A DNA stretch of 60,291 nt, taken from the NCBI RefSeq assembly GCF_025980345.1, contig NZ_JAPDUI010000003.1:1-60291 (forward strand), given 5' to 3'. The translations under genes were made by a program, and so were the position numbers. This document shows, piece after piece, positions 46,191 to 55,668 of this stretch (its first letter is position 1; every line of letters begins with the position of its first letter). The stretch comes from Arenimonas sp. GDDSR-1 (GTDB taxonomy: Bacteria > Pseudomonadota > Gammaproteobacteria > Xanthomonadales > Xanthomonadaceae). The notes beneath the pieces are model-generated. The model did no database searches. It was given only the letters and a program-made list of their open reading frames with translations, and had not been told where the DNA came from.

Positions 46191-47543
46191 TCAGAACGCG
46201 TCGGTGCGTGCAAACGTGTTCTTCCGTGTCTGCCAGGCGCCTTTGCTGAAATCCGGAAAATCCACAGCACGGTTGCCTTCGGCGATCGATTGTTCGCTGA
46301 GCGGGGTAATCGCGCTCCAGGCCGCGGCGTCATATACATCCTGCGGCGTGGCAATGCCGCGCTTGGCGCTTTCGATGAACGCATGCAGCACAAAGAAGTC
46401 CATGCCGCCGTGGCCGGCGCCTTCGGCATCCGCGGCATATTTCTTCCACAGCGGATGGTCGTATTTTTCCAGCCAGGGCGCGGCCGGTTCCCATTTGTGG
46501 TGCGGGCTGACGCCCTCGATATGCAGGGACTGGTTGAGGTCCATCCACAGGCCCTTGCTGCCCTGAACGCGGAAGCCGAGCGAATACGGGCGGGGCAGGG
46601 ATGTGTCGTGCTGCAGCAGCACCGTCTCGCCGTTGGCGCAGGCGATCTGGGTCGTGACCACATCGCCCAGTTTGAAACGTACCGCCGCATTCGGATGGTC
46701 TTTGCCGCCTTTGGCGACCACATAGTCGTGCAGCCCCTGGGCGCGCGTGGCATAGGAACTCAGCCGGGTGAAGCGGTTGCCGCGGTTGATGTCGGCCATC
46801 ATCGCCAGTGGACCGACGCCGTGGGTCGGGTACAGATCGCCGTTGCGGTCGATGGCGTGCTGGGTGCGCCAGCGTGCCTCCGAATAGCCCTTTTCACCGA
46901 ATTCCACACCGCTGTCGTAGGGTGTTCTGCCGTCGTTGAATTTGACGCCGCGCAGATCGTGCTGGTAACCGCCCTGCAGATGCAGCAGGTCGCCGAACAG
47001 GCCTTGGCGGACCATGTTCAGCACGGCGATCACGTCGCGCCGGTAGCACACATTCTCCAGCATCATCACCTGCGCCCCGTGTTTTTCGGCGGCATTGACC
47101 ACATCCCAGTGGTCCTGCAGGGTCAGGCCGAGCACCACTTCGGTGCCGACATAGCGGATGCCGCGCTCCAGGGCATCGATGATCATCGGTTTATGCCATT
47201 CCCAGGGGGTGGCGATGATGACGGCATCCAGATCGCGCCGCTCCAGCAGCCTGCGGTAGGCATGCACATCCCCGGTGTAGATTTCAGGCGCGTTCTTCCC
47301 CGATGCGGCCACCAGGGCATTGCCGTCACGCAGCATCCCGGCGTCGATATCGCACAGGGCCACGACGGCGACATCGTCACGGGCCAAGGCCAATTCCAGG
47401 TGGTTCTGGCCGCGCAGACCGACGCCGATCAGGCCGATCCGGACGGTTTTCCGGCTTTTGGCGTTCAAGGCGTCGGGTGCGATGAATAGGCCGGCAGCCA
47501 GTGCGGCACCGGACTGCAGGAAATGGCGGCGATCGGGGTTCAT
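46191..47543 (-). CDS. Gfo/Idh/MocA oxidoreductase, GH109-like
   Basis: 450 residues. The twin-arginine signal NPDRRHFLQSGAALAAGLFIAP implies export after folding with its cofactor. The Rossmann site is VRIGLIGVGLRGQNH. Long segments match GH109 alpha-N-acetylgalactosaminidases, which use NAD in the reaction: ENVCYRRDVIAVLNMVRQGLFG, GEKGYSEARWRTQHA, NGDLYPTHGVGPLAMMADINRGNRF, RPYSLGFRVQGSKG and GHGGMDFFVLHAF. It probably removes alpha-GalNAc from glycans, though the function is not proven by sequence. The start is ATG 47543; the frame upstream lacks homology. It stands inside the split leucine-degradation cluster. Confidence 0.87.
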   Translation of the reverse strand: MNPDRRHFLQSGAALAAGLFIAPDALNAKSRKTVRIGLIGVGLRGQNHLELALARDDVAVVALCDIDAGMLRDGNALVAASGKNAPEIYTGDVHAYRRLLERRDLDAVIIATPWEWHKPMIIDALERGIRYVGTEVVLGLTLQDHWDVVNAAEKHGAQVMMLENVCYRRDVIAVLNMVRQGLFGDLLHLQGGYQHDLRGVKFNDGRTPYDSGVEFGEKGYSEARWRTQHAIDRNGDLYPTHGVGPLAMMADINRGNRFTRLSSYATRAQGLHDYVVAKGGKDHPNAAVRFKLGDVVTTQIACANGETVLLQHDTSLPRPYSLGFRVQGSKGLWMDLNQSLHIEGVSPHHKWEPAAPWLEKYDHPLWKKYAADAEGAGHGGMDFFVLHAFIESAKRGIATPQDVYDAAAWSAITPLSEQSIAEGNRAVDFPDFSKGAWQTRKNTFARTDAF

Positions 47544-47664
47544 GGTCAATCCGTTCAGTGGGCGGCGGGTGGTTTCAGCGTACCCCCGGAATCCCGGCTT
47601 GTGAAGACCGCCTGAATGCGTCAGCGGTTTGACTGAAATCAACAGCATTTTCACCACTTAGCGC

Positions 47665-47686
47665 TATAATGAGAATAATTCCCATT
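47665..47686 (+). promoter_or_regulatory. Fur box overlapping the feoA promoter -10
   Basis: TATAAT at 47665-47670 is a perfect -10. It overlaps TGAGAAT-A-ATTCCCA (47670-47684), a 7-1-7 Fur-type palindrome with six of seven paired positions. The position gives repression by iron-loaded Fur of the ferrous iron uptake genes that follow. No good -35 is seen. Confidence 0.75.
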
Positions 47687-47698
47687 TGGAAAACTGGC

Positions 47699-47938
47699 AT
47701 GGATTTGAGCCAATTGGCTGCCGGAAAAGAGGCCCGTGTGGTTTCCGTGACGCCCTCCAGCGACGCGGATGGCATCGCCCTGCGCTTGCTCGACCTCGGC
47801 TTTGTCCCGGGTGAAGCTGTGCGCTGCGTGGCTCTGGCGCCGTTCGGCGGTGATCCGATGTTGGTGCAGATCGGCTTCACACGCTTCGCGTTGCGGGCCT
47901 CCGAGGCCGCGCGGGTCAGGGTTTCGGTGGACGCATGA
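47699..47938 (+). CDS. feoA: Ferrous iron transport protein FeoA
   Basis: 79-residue SH3-like cytosolic protein. MDLSQLAAGKEARVVSV, DGIALRLLDLGFVPGEAVRCV and RFALRASEAARVRV are characteristic. FeoA interacts with FeoB. The ATG at 47699 lies directly behind the Fur box; the stop overlaps the feoB start (ATGA). Confidence 0.94.
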   Translation: MDLSQLAAGKEARVVSVTPSSDADGIALRLLDLGFVPGEAVRCVALAPFGGDPMLVQIGFTRFALRASEAARVRVSVDA

Positions 47939-49767
47939 AAACCCTGAATGTGGCTTTGGTCGGCAACCCGAACTGCGGCAAGACCGCGTTGTTCAATCTT
48001 CTGACCGGGAGCCGGCAGAAAGTCGCCAACTACGCCGGCGTGACCGTCGAGCGCAAGGAAGGCCAATTCGTGGTGGATGACCGACCGGTGCGCATTCTCG
48101 ATCTGCCCGGCGCTTACAGCCTTACGGCCACCAGTCCCGATGAGGAAATTACCCGTGAGATCTGCCTTGGCAGTGCCAAGTACGGCTTCCACCCCGATCT
48201 CCTGATCTGTGTCGTCGATGCCACCAATCTTCGCCTGCATCTGCGTTTCGTGCTGGAGTTGAAAGCCCTGGGCAAGCCGATGCTGGTTGCGCTGAACATG
48301 ATGGATGCCGCCCAAAAGCGCGGCATCACCATTGACGTGCCGGCCCTGGCCGCTGCGCTTGGCGTGCCGGTGATTCCCACCATCGCGGTATCCTCGCGCG
48401 GTGCCGACGCCCTGAAAACCGCGCTCGCGAAGGATGTCAGCGCATTGCCGCCGCTGGAATGGAACGCCGGAGCCCGGGACGACATGCACCAGCAGGTCCG
48501 GCGCATCCTGGGCGATTGCGTCAGCATGCCGCGCGCGACCTCGCAGACCGATGACCGGCTTGACCGCTGGCTGTTGCACCCGGTGTTAGGCCCCGTGGTG
48601 CTGTTCAGCCTGCTGTTTTTCATGTTCCAGGCCGTATATGCCTGGGCGGCGCCATTCCAGGACGGCATTTCGGCCTCGGTGGCCTGGCTTTCCGGTTTTG
48701 CCGGAACGCTGCTGCCGCAGGGCATACTGTTGAGCCTGCTACAGGATGGCCTGCTGGCCGGCCTGGGCACCGTGCTGGAGTTCCTGCCGCAGATCCTGAT
48801 CCTGTTCGCCTTCATCCTGGCGCTGGAAGAAACCGGTTATCTGCCGCGTGCGGCATTCCTGCTCGACCGCTTCATGTTCCTGTGCGGACTGACGGGACGC
48901 TCGTTCATTCCCCTGCTGTCCAGTTATGCCTGTGCCATTCCCGGCATCATGGCCACGCGGTCGATCCAGGATCCGCGCGACCGCCTGGCCACCATCATGG
49001 TGGCGCCATTGACCACCTGCTCTGCGCGGCTGCCGGTCTACACGCTGCTTATCGGCGCCTTCATTCCGGAAACCAAGGTCGCCGGACTGTTCAATCTGCA
49101 GGGGCTGGTGCTGTTCGGGCTGTATCTGTTCGGCATCGTCAGCGTATTTGCGGTGGCCTGGGTGATGAAAATGCTCAATCGCCGGAAATCCGAGCATGCG
49201 CTGCTGCTGGAACTGCCGTCGTACCGGATGCCGAATTTACGCGATCTGGCCATCGGCCTCTGGGACCGCATGCGCATCTTCCTGCGTCGCGTCGGCGGCA
49301 TCATTCTGAGCCTGACCGTGCTGCTTTGGTTCCTGTCCAGTTTTCCGGCCCCGCCGGAGGGATTCACCGGACCGGCCATCGATTACAGTTTCGCCGGCCG
49401 CATCGGGCATGCCCTGGCACCGTTGTTCGCCCCCATCGGTTTCAACTGGCAGATCGTACTGGCTCTCATTCCCGGCATGGCCGCGCGGGAGGTGGCGGTT
49501 TCGGGCCTGGCGACGGTGTATGCGCTGTCCGGCGATGAGGCCGGCATCAGTCAGCTGGGCGGCATTCTGGCCGCGCAGTGGAGCCTGGCCACCGCGCTCT
49601 CGGTGCTGACCTGGTATGTGTTCGCCCCGCAATGCATTTCCACCATCGCCACCATCAAACGTGAAACCAATTCCTGGAAATACACCGGCTACGCCGTGTT
49701 CTACCTGTTCGGCCTGGCCTATCTGTTTTCCTTTCTGGTCTACCAGACGGCGGCGGCACTGGCATGA
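47935..49767 (+). CDS. feoB: Ferrous iron transporter FeoB
   Basis: 610 residues. The N-terminal G domain has VGNPNCGKTALFNLLTG (G1), VTVERKEG (G2), LDLPGAYSL (G3) and LNMMDAA (G4). The membrane part has two Gate motifs with SYACAIPGIMATR and GMAAREVAVSGLATVYALSG. It moves Fe2+ into the cytosol. It is shorter than E. coli FeoB (773), mainly in linker and C-terminus, as is common in this group. It overlaps both neighbours by 4 bp. Confidence 0.96.
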   Translation: MKTLNVALVGNPNCGKTALFNLLTGSRQKVANYAGVTVERKEGQFVVDDRPVRILDLPGAYSLTATSPDEEITREICLGSAKYGFHPDLLICVVDATNLRLHLRFVLELKALGKPMLVALNMMDAAQKRGITIDVPALAAALGVPVIPTIAVSSRGADALKTALAKDVSALPPLEWNAGARDDMHQQVRRILGDCVSMPRATSQTDDRLDRWLLHPVLGPVVLFSLLFFMFQAVYAWAAPFQDGISASVAWLSGFAGTLLPQGILLSLLQDGLLAGLGTVLEFLPQILILFAFILALEETGYLPRAAFLLDRFMFLCGLTGRSFIPLLSSYACAIPGIMATRSIQDPRDRLATIMVAPLTTCSARLPVYTLLIGAFIPETKVAGLFNLQGLVLFGLYLFGIVSVFAVAWVMKMLNRRKSEHALLLELPSYRMPNLRDLAIGLWDRMRIFLRRVGGIILSLTVLLWFLSSFPAPPEGFTGPAIDYSFAGRIGHALAPLFAPIGFNWQIVLALIPGMAAREVAVSGLATVYALSGDEAGISQLGGILAAQWSLATALSVLTWYVFAPQCISTIATIKRETNSWKYTGYAVFYLFGLAYLFSFLVYQTAAALA

Positions 49768-49997
49768 GCGGCGTGTGGCAATGGCTTCTGGTGTATGCGC
49801 TGGTGATCTGGTGCTGCTGGCGGCTGTTGCGTAAATATCTTCCGGATTCGCTCTGGCAGGCGCAGGCGCGTCTGAGTTACTTTTTCGAACAGCGTACGCC
49901 GGCGTGGTGCCGCCGGCTGGGTCGCGCGCTCAGGCCGGCGGTGGTCATTCCGCAGGGCTGCAGCAGCCATTGCACCTCCTGCCGGAGCTGCGCCTGA
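49764..49997 (+). CDS. Small FeoB-associated membrane protein with Cys-rich tail
   Basis: 77 residues. One N-terminal membrane segment (GVWQWLLVYALVIWCCWRLL) is followed by a basic amphipathic stretch and the tail QGCSSHCTSCRSCA with four closely spaced cysteines. It is coupled to feoB by ATGA. It occupies the position of FeoC and recalls Cys-rich FeoB-associated membrane proteins; a metal or Fe-S binding role in Feo regulation is inferred. It converges on the diguanylate cyclase gene. Confidence 0.75.
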   Translation: MSGVWQWLLVYALVIWCCWRLLRKYLPDSLWQAQARLSYFFEQRTPAWCRRLGRALRPAVVIPQGCSSHCTSCRSCA

Positions 49998-50000
49998 GAT

Positions 50001-51167
50001 TCAGCCGGCGAGCGCGACCACCTTGTTGCGGCCGCCCTGTTTGGCCACATAGAGCGCCTGATCGGCACGGTCGAGGAAGTCTTCGAGATTTTCATCGGGG
50101 CGCATGCGTGAAAGGCCGATGCTGACCGTACAGCGCAACAGTCCCTCACGGGTCTCGAACGGTCGGATGCCGATGGCCAGCCGGATGCGTTCGGCCATGG
50201 CCGCTGCCATGTCTGCCGGCGCGCCGTTCCAGAACATCGCGAATTCCTCGCCGCCCAGCCGCACGCAGAGATCATGCGGCCGCACCAGGCTCTCCAGACG
50301 CCGCGCCATTTCGGTCAGCACCTGATCGCCGACGGCATGTCCGAACCGGTCGTTGATGGTTTTGAAATGGTCGATGTCGATCACGGCCAGATTGATCTCG
50401 GGCGTCCCATCCCGCAGCGCGCGCTGGTGCAGGCGTTTGAAGCGGTTGGCCATGCCGCGCCGGTTGAGCAGGCCGGTCAGCTCGTCGAATTCGGCCAAGG
50501 CCATCATTTTCTTCTGCAGGTCATCGTTGATCAGCAGCAAAATGGCGAAGCCCTGCATCACCAGCGCGGCGATGAAAACCAGCAATGCGGTCGAATTGAC
50601 GGCCAATACCGGCCCATCGCCGGTCGGAAAAATCGCAATCATTCCGCGCAGCAGCAGCCGCCCCAGCAGCAGCGCAATCAGAAAGGTACCGAAACCAAGC
50701 GCAAAGCCGCGTTCACGGCGGTAGGCATGCAACAGATCCGACAACGCCACCGCAGTCAAACCGGCGGCCACCGCCAGTGTGAGGGCCAGCGGGAGTGCAT
50801 ACTCCGGCACAGACCGGCTCAGAATCCAGAGCATGGCGGCGGTCAGGCTGGTCACGGCGCCAATTAGACGCCAGTGCAGTGGCCGACCGAGATAGGATTT
50901 GACCGCCAGCAGGATGAAAGCGGCGTTCAACAGCACGCCGTACTGGCCCATCAGTGCGGCAGTAGATGGTGTTTCACTGGTCGGGCCATAATCCCGCAGC
51001 AGCTGGAAACCGGCCGTCGCCGCGAAGCTGCCGAACCAGAACCACAGACCGAAACGGCCCTTGGCATGGATGGCACCGGCCAGAATCACGACCGTTGAAA
51101 TCAACGCCAACATCTGGTGCACGACCAGAAGCGTTGTGATATCCAAATCCTGAAGTTGCGCCCCCAT
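50001..51167 (-). CDS. Membrane-bound diguanylate cyclase
   Basis: 388 residues. Seven or so N-terminal hydrophobic segments (about 10-215) form a sensor-like membrane domain of no recognised class. The GGDEF domain (about 225-385) has DELTGLLNRRGM, VIDIDHFKTINDRFGHAVGDQVL and the active loop RLGGEEFAMF, so it should make c-di-GMP. No RxxD inhibitory site is evident just before the GGEEF motif. It follows liuB on the same strand by 9 bp, an unexpected partner, while the FimX-like c-di-GMP receptor is at 5.7 kb. Confidence 0.9.
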   Translation of the reverse strand: MGAQLQDLDITTLLVVHQMLALISTVVILAGAIHAKGRFGLWFWFGSFAATAGFQLLRDYGPTSETPSTAALMGQYGVLLNAAFILLAVKSYLGRPLHWRLIGAVTSLTAAMLWILSRSVPEYALPLALTLAVAAGLTAVALSDLLHAYRRERGFALGFGTFLIALLLGRLLLRGMIAIFPTGDGPVLAVNSTALLVFIAALVMQGFAILLLINDDLQKKMMALAEFDELTGLLNRRGMANRFKRLHQRALRDGTPEINLAVIDIDHFKTINDRFGHAVGDQVLTEMARRLESLVRPHDLCVRLGGEEFAMFWNGAPADMAAAMAERIRLAIGIRPFETREGLLRCTVSIGLSRMRPDENLEDFLDRADQALYVAKQGGRNKVVALAG

Positions 51168-51176
51168 CCGTTTATT

Positions 51177-52784
51177 CTACATCCGATAGACGGCTGCCGG
51201 CCCGCGTTCGATCGGCGCGTTGAGCGACGCCGAGAGAGCCAGGGCCAGAACACGTCGGGTGTCGGCCGGATCAATCACGCCGTCATCCCAGAGCCGGCTG
51301 CTGGCATAAAACGGATGCCCCTGGCGTTCGTATTGTTCGCGGATCGGCTGCTTGAATTCGGCTTCCTGTTCCGGGCTCCAGTCGCCGCCTTTGGCCTCGA
51401 TGCCATCGCGTTTGACCGTGGCCAGCACCGAAGCCGCCTGCTCGCCGCCCATCACCGATATCCGCGCATTCGGCCACGACCACAGGAAGCGCGCGCCATA
51501 GGCGCGGCCGCACATGGCGTAATTGCCGGCGCCGAAACTGCCGCCGATCAGCACGGTGAATTTCGGCACGTGCGAACAGGCCACGGCGGTGACCATCTTG
51601 GCGCCGTCCTTGGCGATGCCGGCCTGCTCGTATTTGCGGCCGACCATGAAGCCGGTGATGTTCTGCAGGAATACCAGCGGAATGTTGCGCTGGTTGCATA
51701 ACTCGATGAAATGCGCGCCCTTCAGTGCGCTTTCCGGGAACAGGATACCGTTGTTGGCGACGATGCCGACCGGAAAGCCATGCAGATGGGCGAATCCGGT
51801 GACCAGCGTCTTGCCGTAACGGGCCTTGAACTCCTGGAATTCGGAGCCGTCGACCAGGCGGGCGATGATTTCACGGACATCGAACGGACGCCGTGCATCC
51901 TTCGGTACGATGCCGTACAGCTGCTCGGCCGGATAGGCCGGTTCGGCCGGAGCTTTGAGGGCCACGGTTCCGGGTTTATCGCGGTTGAAATTGGCGACGA
52001 TGTTCCGGGCAATCGCCAGGGCATGCTCGTCGTTTTCGGCCAGATGGTCGGCCACGCCGGAAATACCGGTGTGCACCTCGGCACCGCCCAGACTTTCGGC
52101 ATCGACGATTTCCCCGGTGGCGGCCTTCACCAGCGGCGGGCCGCCAAGGAAGATGGTGCCCTGGCCGCGGACAATGATGCTTTCATCGCACATGGCCGGC
52201 ACATAGGCGCCGCCGGCGGTGCAGGAACCCATCACCACCGCGATCTGCGGGATGTTGCGGGCGCTCATGCGCGCCTGATTGTAGAAAATACGGCCGAAGT
52301 GTTCCCGGTCCGGGAATACTTCATCCTGCAAGGGCAGAAACGCACCGCCGGAATCGACCAGATAGATGCAGGGCAGGTGGTTTTCCAAGGCGATCTCCTG
52401 CGCCCGCAGGTGTTTCTTGACCGTCATCGGGAAGTAGGTGCCGCCTTTGACCGTGGCGTCGTTGGCCACCACCACCACTTCCAGGCCATGCACGCGCCCG
52501 ATGCCGGTGATGATGCCGGCCGCAGGCGCTTGATCGTCGTATTGGCCGTCGGCGGCCAAAGCCGAGAGTTCGAGGAAGGCACTGCCCGGGTCGAGCAGGG
52601 CATCGATGCGTTCGCGTGGCAGCAGTTTGCCGCGTGCCGTGTGTTTGGCGCAGGCGGCCTCGCCGCCGCCCAGAGCCACCGCGGCCAGTCGGGCATTCAG
52701 CGCGTCGCGTTGCTCCAGCATGGCGGCGCGATTGGCGGCGAACTCCTCGGAGCCGGTATCGATGGTGCTGGTCAGTTTCGGCAT
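51177..52784 (-). CDS. liuB: Methylcrotonyl-CoA carboxylase, carboxyltransferase subunit
   Basis: 535 residues of the acyl-CoA carboxyltransferase family. Family strings are [96 protein letters not shown] and [40 protein letters not shown]. It forms the 3-methylcrotonyl-CoA carboxylase with LiuD, whose gene lies 6 kb away across feoAB rather than adjacent. Start ATG 52784. Confidence 0.95.
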   Translation of the reverse strand: MPKLTSTIDTGSEEFAANRAAMLEQRDALNARLAAVALGGGEAACAKHTARGKLLPRERIDALLDPGSAFLELSALAADGQYDDQAPAAGIITGIGRVHGLEVVVVANDATVKGGTYFPMTVKKHLRAQEIALENHLPCIYLVDSGGAFLPLQDEVFPDREHFGRIFYNQARMSARNIPQIAVVMGSCTAGGAYVPAMCDESIIVRGQGTIFLGGPPLVKAATGEIVDAESLGGAEVHTGISGVADHLAENDEHALAIARNIVANFNRDKPGTVALKAPAEPAYPAEQLYGIVPKDARRPFDVREIIARLVDGSEFQEFKARYGKTLVTGFAHLHGFPVGIVANNGILFPESALKGAHFIELCNQRNIPLVFLQNITGFMVGRKYEQAGIAKDGAKMVTAVACSHVPKFTVLIGGSFGAGNYAMCGRAYGARFLWSWPNARISVMGGEQAASVLATVKRDGIEAKGGDWSPEQEAEFKQPIREQYERQGHPFYASSRLWDDGVIDPADTRRVLALALSASLNAPIERGPAAVYRM

Positions 52785-52820
52785 GGAATGTTTTCGCGCC
52801 CGTTTCCGTCTAGTTTACCC

Positions 52821-52850
52821 AAAAAAAAACCGCCGTTGCCGGCGGTTTTT
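52821..52850. terminator. Intrinsic terminator after the Ala-rich lipoprotein gene
   Basis: AAAAACCGCC, loop GTTGCC, then GGCGGTTTTT with a long A-run on the left. Read on the minus strand it ends the lipoprotein transcript before liuB. Confidence 0.88.
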
Positions 52851-52871
52851 CCAACAATCGCAGAGCGATTA

Positions 52872-53180
52872 TTACTTCTTGGCTTCTTCAGCGGCCGGAG
52901 CGGCAGCGTCGGCGGCCGGAGCGGCAGCGTCGGCAGCAGCAGCGGTGGCGTCAGCGGCAGCAGCGGTGGCGTCAGCGGCAGCGGCGGTAGCGTCGGCAGC
53001 AGCGTCAACGGCCGGGGCGGCAGCGTCAGCAGCAGCGGCGGTGGCGTCAGCAGCAGCTTCGGTGGCGGCAGCGGCTTCGGCGGTGGCGTCAGCAGCGGCT
53101 TCGGTGGCTTCTTCTTGCTTCGAGCAGGCGGTCAGGGCCAGTGCGAAAGCCAGAGCGATGATGGTTTTGTTCAGGGACAT
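52872..53180 (-). CDS. Alanine-rich repetitive lipoprotein
   Basis: 102 residues. The lipoprotein signal NKTIIALAFALALTACSK has the lipobox LTAC. The mature 80-odd residues are more than half alanine, in repeats of ADATAAA and ADAAAPA with aspartate about every seven residues, and end EEAKK. Such a sequence would form one long alanine helix with a charged stripe. The encoding DNA has matching imperfect 21-bp repeats, prone to length change. GAGGAAA precedes the ATG. It has its own terminator and stands between liuB and the thiolase gene. No known function; a spacer or envelope-structural role is possible. Confidence 0.82.
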   Translation of the reverse strand: MSLNKTIIALAFALALTACSKQEEATEAAADATAEAAAATEAAADATAAAADAAAPAVDAAADATAAAADATAAAADATAAAADAAAPAADAAAPAAEEAKK

Positions 53181-53216
53181 GGGTATTTCCTCAAAGTTTC
53201 AATATTGAATTTGATT

Positions 53217-53242
53217 AAAAAAACGTGCGTTATCACGCACGT
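53217..53242 (-). terminator. Intrinsic terminator downstream of the thiolase gene
   Basis: On the minus strand ACGTGCGT, loop GATA, then ACGCACGT runs into seven T (53223-53217). It ends the ldh-ivd-thiolase transcript 70 bp after the thiolase stop and just before the lipoprotein promoter region. Confidence 0.88.
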
Positions 53243-53311
53243 AGAACTAATCATGCCAGTATTTCTGAAATAGTCAAGTATTTGTGAGTAAAAAGTAAAA
53301 TAAATGTTCAG

Positions 53312-54487
53312 TTAAGCCAGTTCGATGGCCATGGCCGTGGCCTCGCCCCCGCCAATACAAAGGCTTGCAACGCCTTTGCGCAGGCCCCGGGCTTGCAGCG
53401 CATAAATCAGGGTGACCAGAATCCGGGCCCCGGAAGCCCCGATCGGATGGCCAAGTGCGCAAGCCCCGCCATTGACGTTCACTTTGTCGTGGGACAGCCC
53501 CAGTTCGTGGATCGGGGCCATCGCCACGGTGGCGAAGGCTTCGTTGATTTCGAACAGATCAACCTCGGTGGCACTCCATCCGGCTTTCGCCAAAACGGAC
53601 TGGATCGCGCCGACCGGTGCGGTAGTGAACCACTCCGGAGCTTGGGCAAACGAAGCCTGGGCCACGATGCGAGCAATCGGTTTCAGACCGTGGGCAGCGG
53701 CGTAGCTTTCCGAGCTCAGAACCAATGCGGCGGCACCGTCATTGATGCTGGACGAGCTGGCCGCGGTAATGGTGCCGTCTTTCTTGAATGCGGCGCGCAG
53801 GGTCGGAATTTTGTCGATGTTGCATTTACCGGGCTGTTCGTCACTGGCGATCTGTACTTCGCCTTTACGGCCCATCACCGTCACCGGCGCGACTTCGGCA
53901 TCGAAAGCGCCGCTTTGCTGGGCGTTCAGGGCACGGCGCACCGATTCGGCGGCAAACGCGTCCTGCTGCTCGCGGGTAAACCCGTATTTGGCCACGCACA
54001 GTTCGCCGAAAACGCCCATGGACTGTTTGTCGTATGGGTTGGTCAGGCCGTCCCAGGCCATGTGGTCGAGCATTTCGGCGCTGCCGTAGCGGATGCCGGT
54101 GCGCGAACCCATCAGCAGGTGCGGGGCATTGGTCATGGATTCCATGCCGCCGGCAACGACCACGTCCGCTGAACCGGCTTTGATCAGGTCATGGCCGAAC
54201 ATGACGGCCTTCATGCCGGAACCGCAGACCTTGTTGAGCGTGGTGGCGCCGGCCTTCATGGCGACACCGGCCGCGATGGCGGCCTGACGTGCCGGCGCCT
54301 GGCCCAGGCCGGCCGGAAGCACACAGCCCATCAGCACTTCATCGACATCATCGCCGCTGACGCCGGCCTGATCCAGGGCAGCCTTGATGGCGGTGGCGCC
54401 CAGTTGCGGGCTGGGCACGCCGGTGAATTGGCCGAGCAGGGCACCAAGTGCGGTACGTTTGGCGCCGAGAATGACGATCGAGCTCAT
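53312..54487 (-). CDS. atoB: Acetyl-CoA C-acetyltransferase (thiolase)
   Basis: 391 residues. The acylated Cys88 lies in TTLNKVCGSGMKAVM. NVNGGACALGHPIGASGARILVTL gives the active-site histidine and SLCIGGGEATAMAIE the second cysteine. The length is that of biosynthetic/acetoacetyl-CoA thiolases. In this context it would split acetoacetyl-CoA or 2-methylacetoacetyl-CoA from leucine or isoleucine. It is third in the ldh-ivd-thiolase run, 19 bp after ivd. Confidence 0.93.
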   Translation of the reverse strand: MSSIVILGAKRTALGALLGQFTGVPSPQLGATAIKAALDQAGVSGDDVDEVLMGCVLPAGLGQAPARQAAIAAGVAMKAGATTLNKVCGSGMKAVMFGHDLIKAGSADVVVAGGMESMTNAPHLLMGSRTGIRYGSAEMLDHMAWDGLTNPYDKQSMGVFGELCVAKYGFTREQQDAFAAESVRRALNAQQSGAFDAEVAPVTVMGRKGEVQIASDEQPGKCNIDKIPTLRAAFKKDGTITAASSSSINDGAAALVLSSESYAAAHGLKPIARIVAQASFAQAPEWFTTAPVGAIQSVLAKAGWSATEVDLFEINEAFATVAMAPIHELGLSHDKVNVNGGACALGHPIGASGARILVTLIYALQARGLRKGVASLCIGGGEATAMAIELA

Positions 54488-54506
54488 GTTGTTTCCTTTT
54501 CCGGGG

Positions 54507-55664
54507 TTATTGCCGGCCGTCGAACAGTTCGCGTCCGATCAGCATGCGGCGGATTTCGTTGGTGCCGGCGCCGATGGCATACAGCTTTGCATCGCGCAGG
54601 ATGCGGCCGGCGTCGTAGTCGTTGATGTAGCCGTTGCCGCCAAGCGATTGGATGCACTCCAGCGCGACCTGGACCGCCGCCTCACTGGCATGCAGCAGGC
54701 AGGCGGCGGCATCCACGCGCGAGCGTTCACCGGCGTCATAGGCGCGGGCCACGGCATAGGCGAAGGCGCGCGAGGACTGCAGCGCGGTGTACATGTCGGC
54801 GATTTTGGCCTGCATGATGCCGAAGCTGCCGATGGCGGCATCGAACTGGCGACGCTCGCGTACATAGGGCAGAGTCAGGTCGAGCGCGGCCTGCATCAGG
54901 CCGATCGGGCCGCCGGAAAGCACCAGACGTTCGGTGTTCAGGCCGCTCATCAGCACCTTGACGCCCTCGTGCACGGTGCCGAGGACGTTTTCGGCCGGAA
55001 TTCTGCAGTTTTCGAACACCAGTTCGCAGGTGTTGGAGCCGCGCATGCCGAGTTTGTCGAGTTTCTGCGCGGTGCTGAAGCCGGGCATGCCTTTCTCGAC
55101 CAGAAAGGCGGTCATGCAGCGGCTGCCGGCGTCTTTGCCGGCGGTGCGCATGTACACGATCAGCACATCGGCATCGGGACCGTTGGTGATCCACATCTTG
55201 CTGCCGTTCGCGGTCCAGACGCCGTCTTGCAGCTCGGCATGGCAGGCCATGCCGCCGACCACATCCGAACCGGCGCCCGGTTCGCTCATGGCCAAGGCAC
55301 CCACCCATTCGCCACTGCACAGTTTCGGCAGGTATTTCGTCCGCTGGGCTTGCGTGCCATTCAGATGCAGGTTCTGCACGCACAGATTGGAATGCGCGCC
55401 GTAACTCAGGCCGACCGAACCCGATGCCCGGGAAATTTCCTCCATGGCCACCAGATGCGCAAGGTAGTCCATGCCGGAGCCGCCGAATTCCTCGGCAACG
55501 GTGATGCCGAGCAGACCCATGTCGCCCATCTTGCGCCAGAGATCGGACGGAAACTGGTTATCGCGGTCGATCTGCGCCGCCCGCGGCGCGATTTCGGTTT
55601 CCGCGAAACGCCGTACGCTGTCGCGCAGGGCGTCCAGATCCTCGCCGAGTCCGGTCAGTGCCAT
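54507..55664 (-). CDS. liuA: Isovaleryl-CoA dehydrogenase
   Basis: 385-residue FAD-dependent acyl-CoA dehydrogenase. [72 protein letters not shown] and [44 protein letters not shown] match the IVD group closely. It oxidises isovaleryl-CoA to 3-methylcrotonyl-CoA, passing electrons to ETF. It begins 4 bp after the ldh stop. Length is typical (about 387). Confidence 0.94.
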   Translation of the reverse strand: MALTGLGEDLDALRDSVRRFAETEIAPRAAQIDRDNQFPSDLWRKMGDMGLLGITVAEEFGGSGMDYLAHLVAMEEISRASGSVGLSYGAHSNLCVQNLHLNGTQAQRTKYLPKLCSGEWVGALAMSEPGAGSDVVGGMACHAELQDGVWTANGSKMWITNGPDADVLIVYMRTAGKDAGSRCMTAFLVEKGMPGFSTAQKLDKLGMRGSNTCELVFENCRIPAENVLGTVHEGVKVLMSGLNTERLVLSGGPIGLMQAALDLTLPYVRERRQFDAAIGSFGIMQAKIADMYTALQSSRAFAYAVARAYDAGERSRVDAAACLLHASEAAVQVALECIQSLGGNGYINDYDAGRILRDAKLYAIGAGTNEIRRMLIGRELFDGRQ

Positions 55665-55668
55665 GCCA

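Noticed and set aside
52872-53120. Short repeats that could suggest a CRISPR array
   Set aside because: They are in-frame imperfect 21-bp repeats of a coding sequence for an Ala-rich protein; there are no spacers.
53198-53209. TTCAATATTGAA palindrome upstream of the lipoprotein gene as an operator
   Set aside because: In a very AT-rich stretch a 12-bp palindrome is weak evidence; no second copy was noticed.
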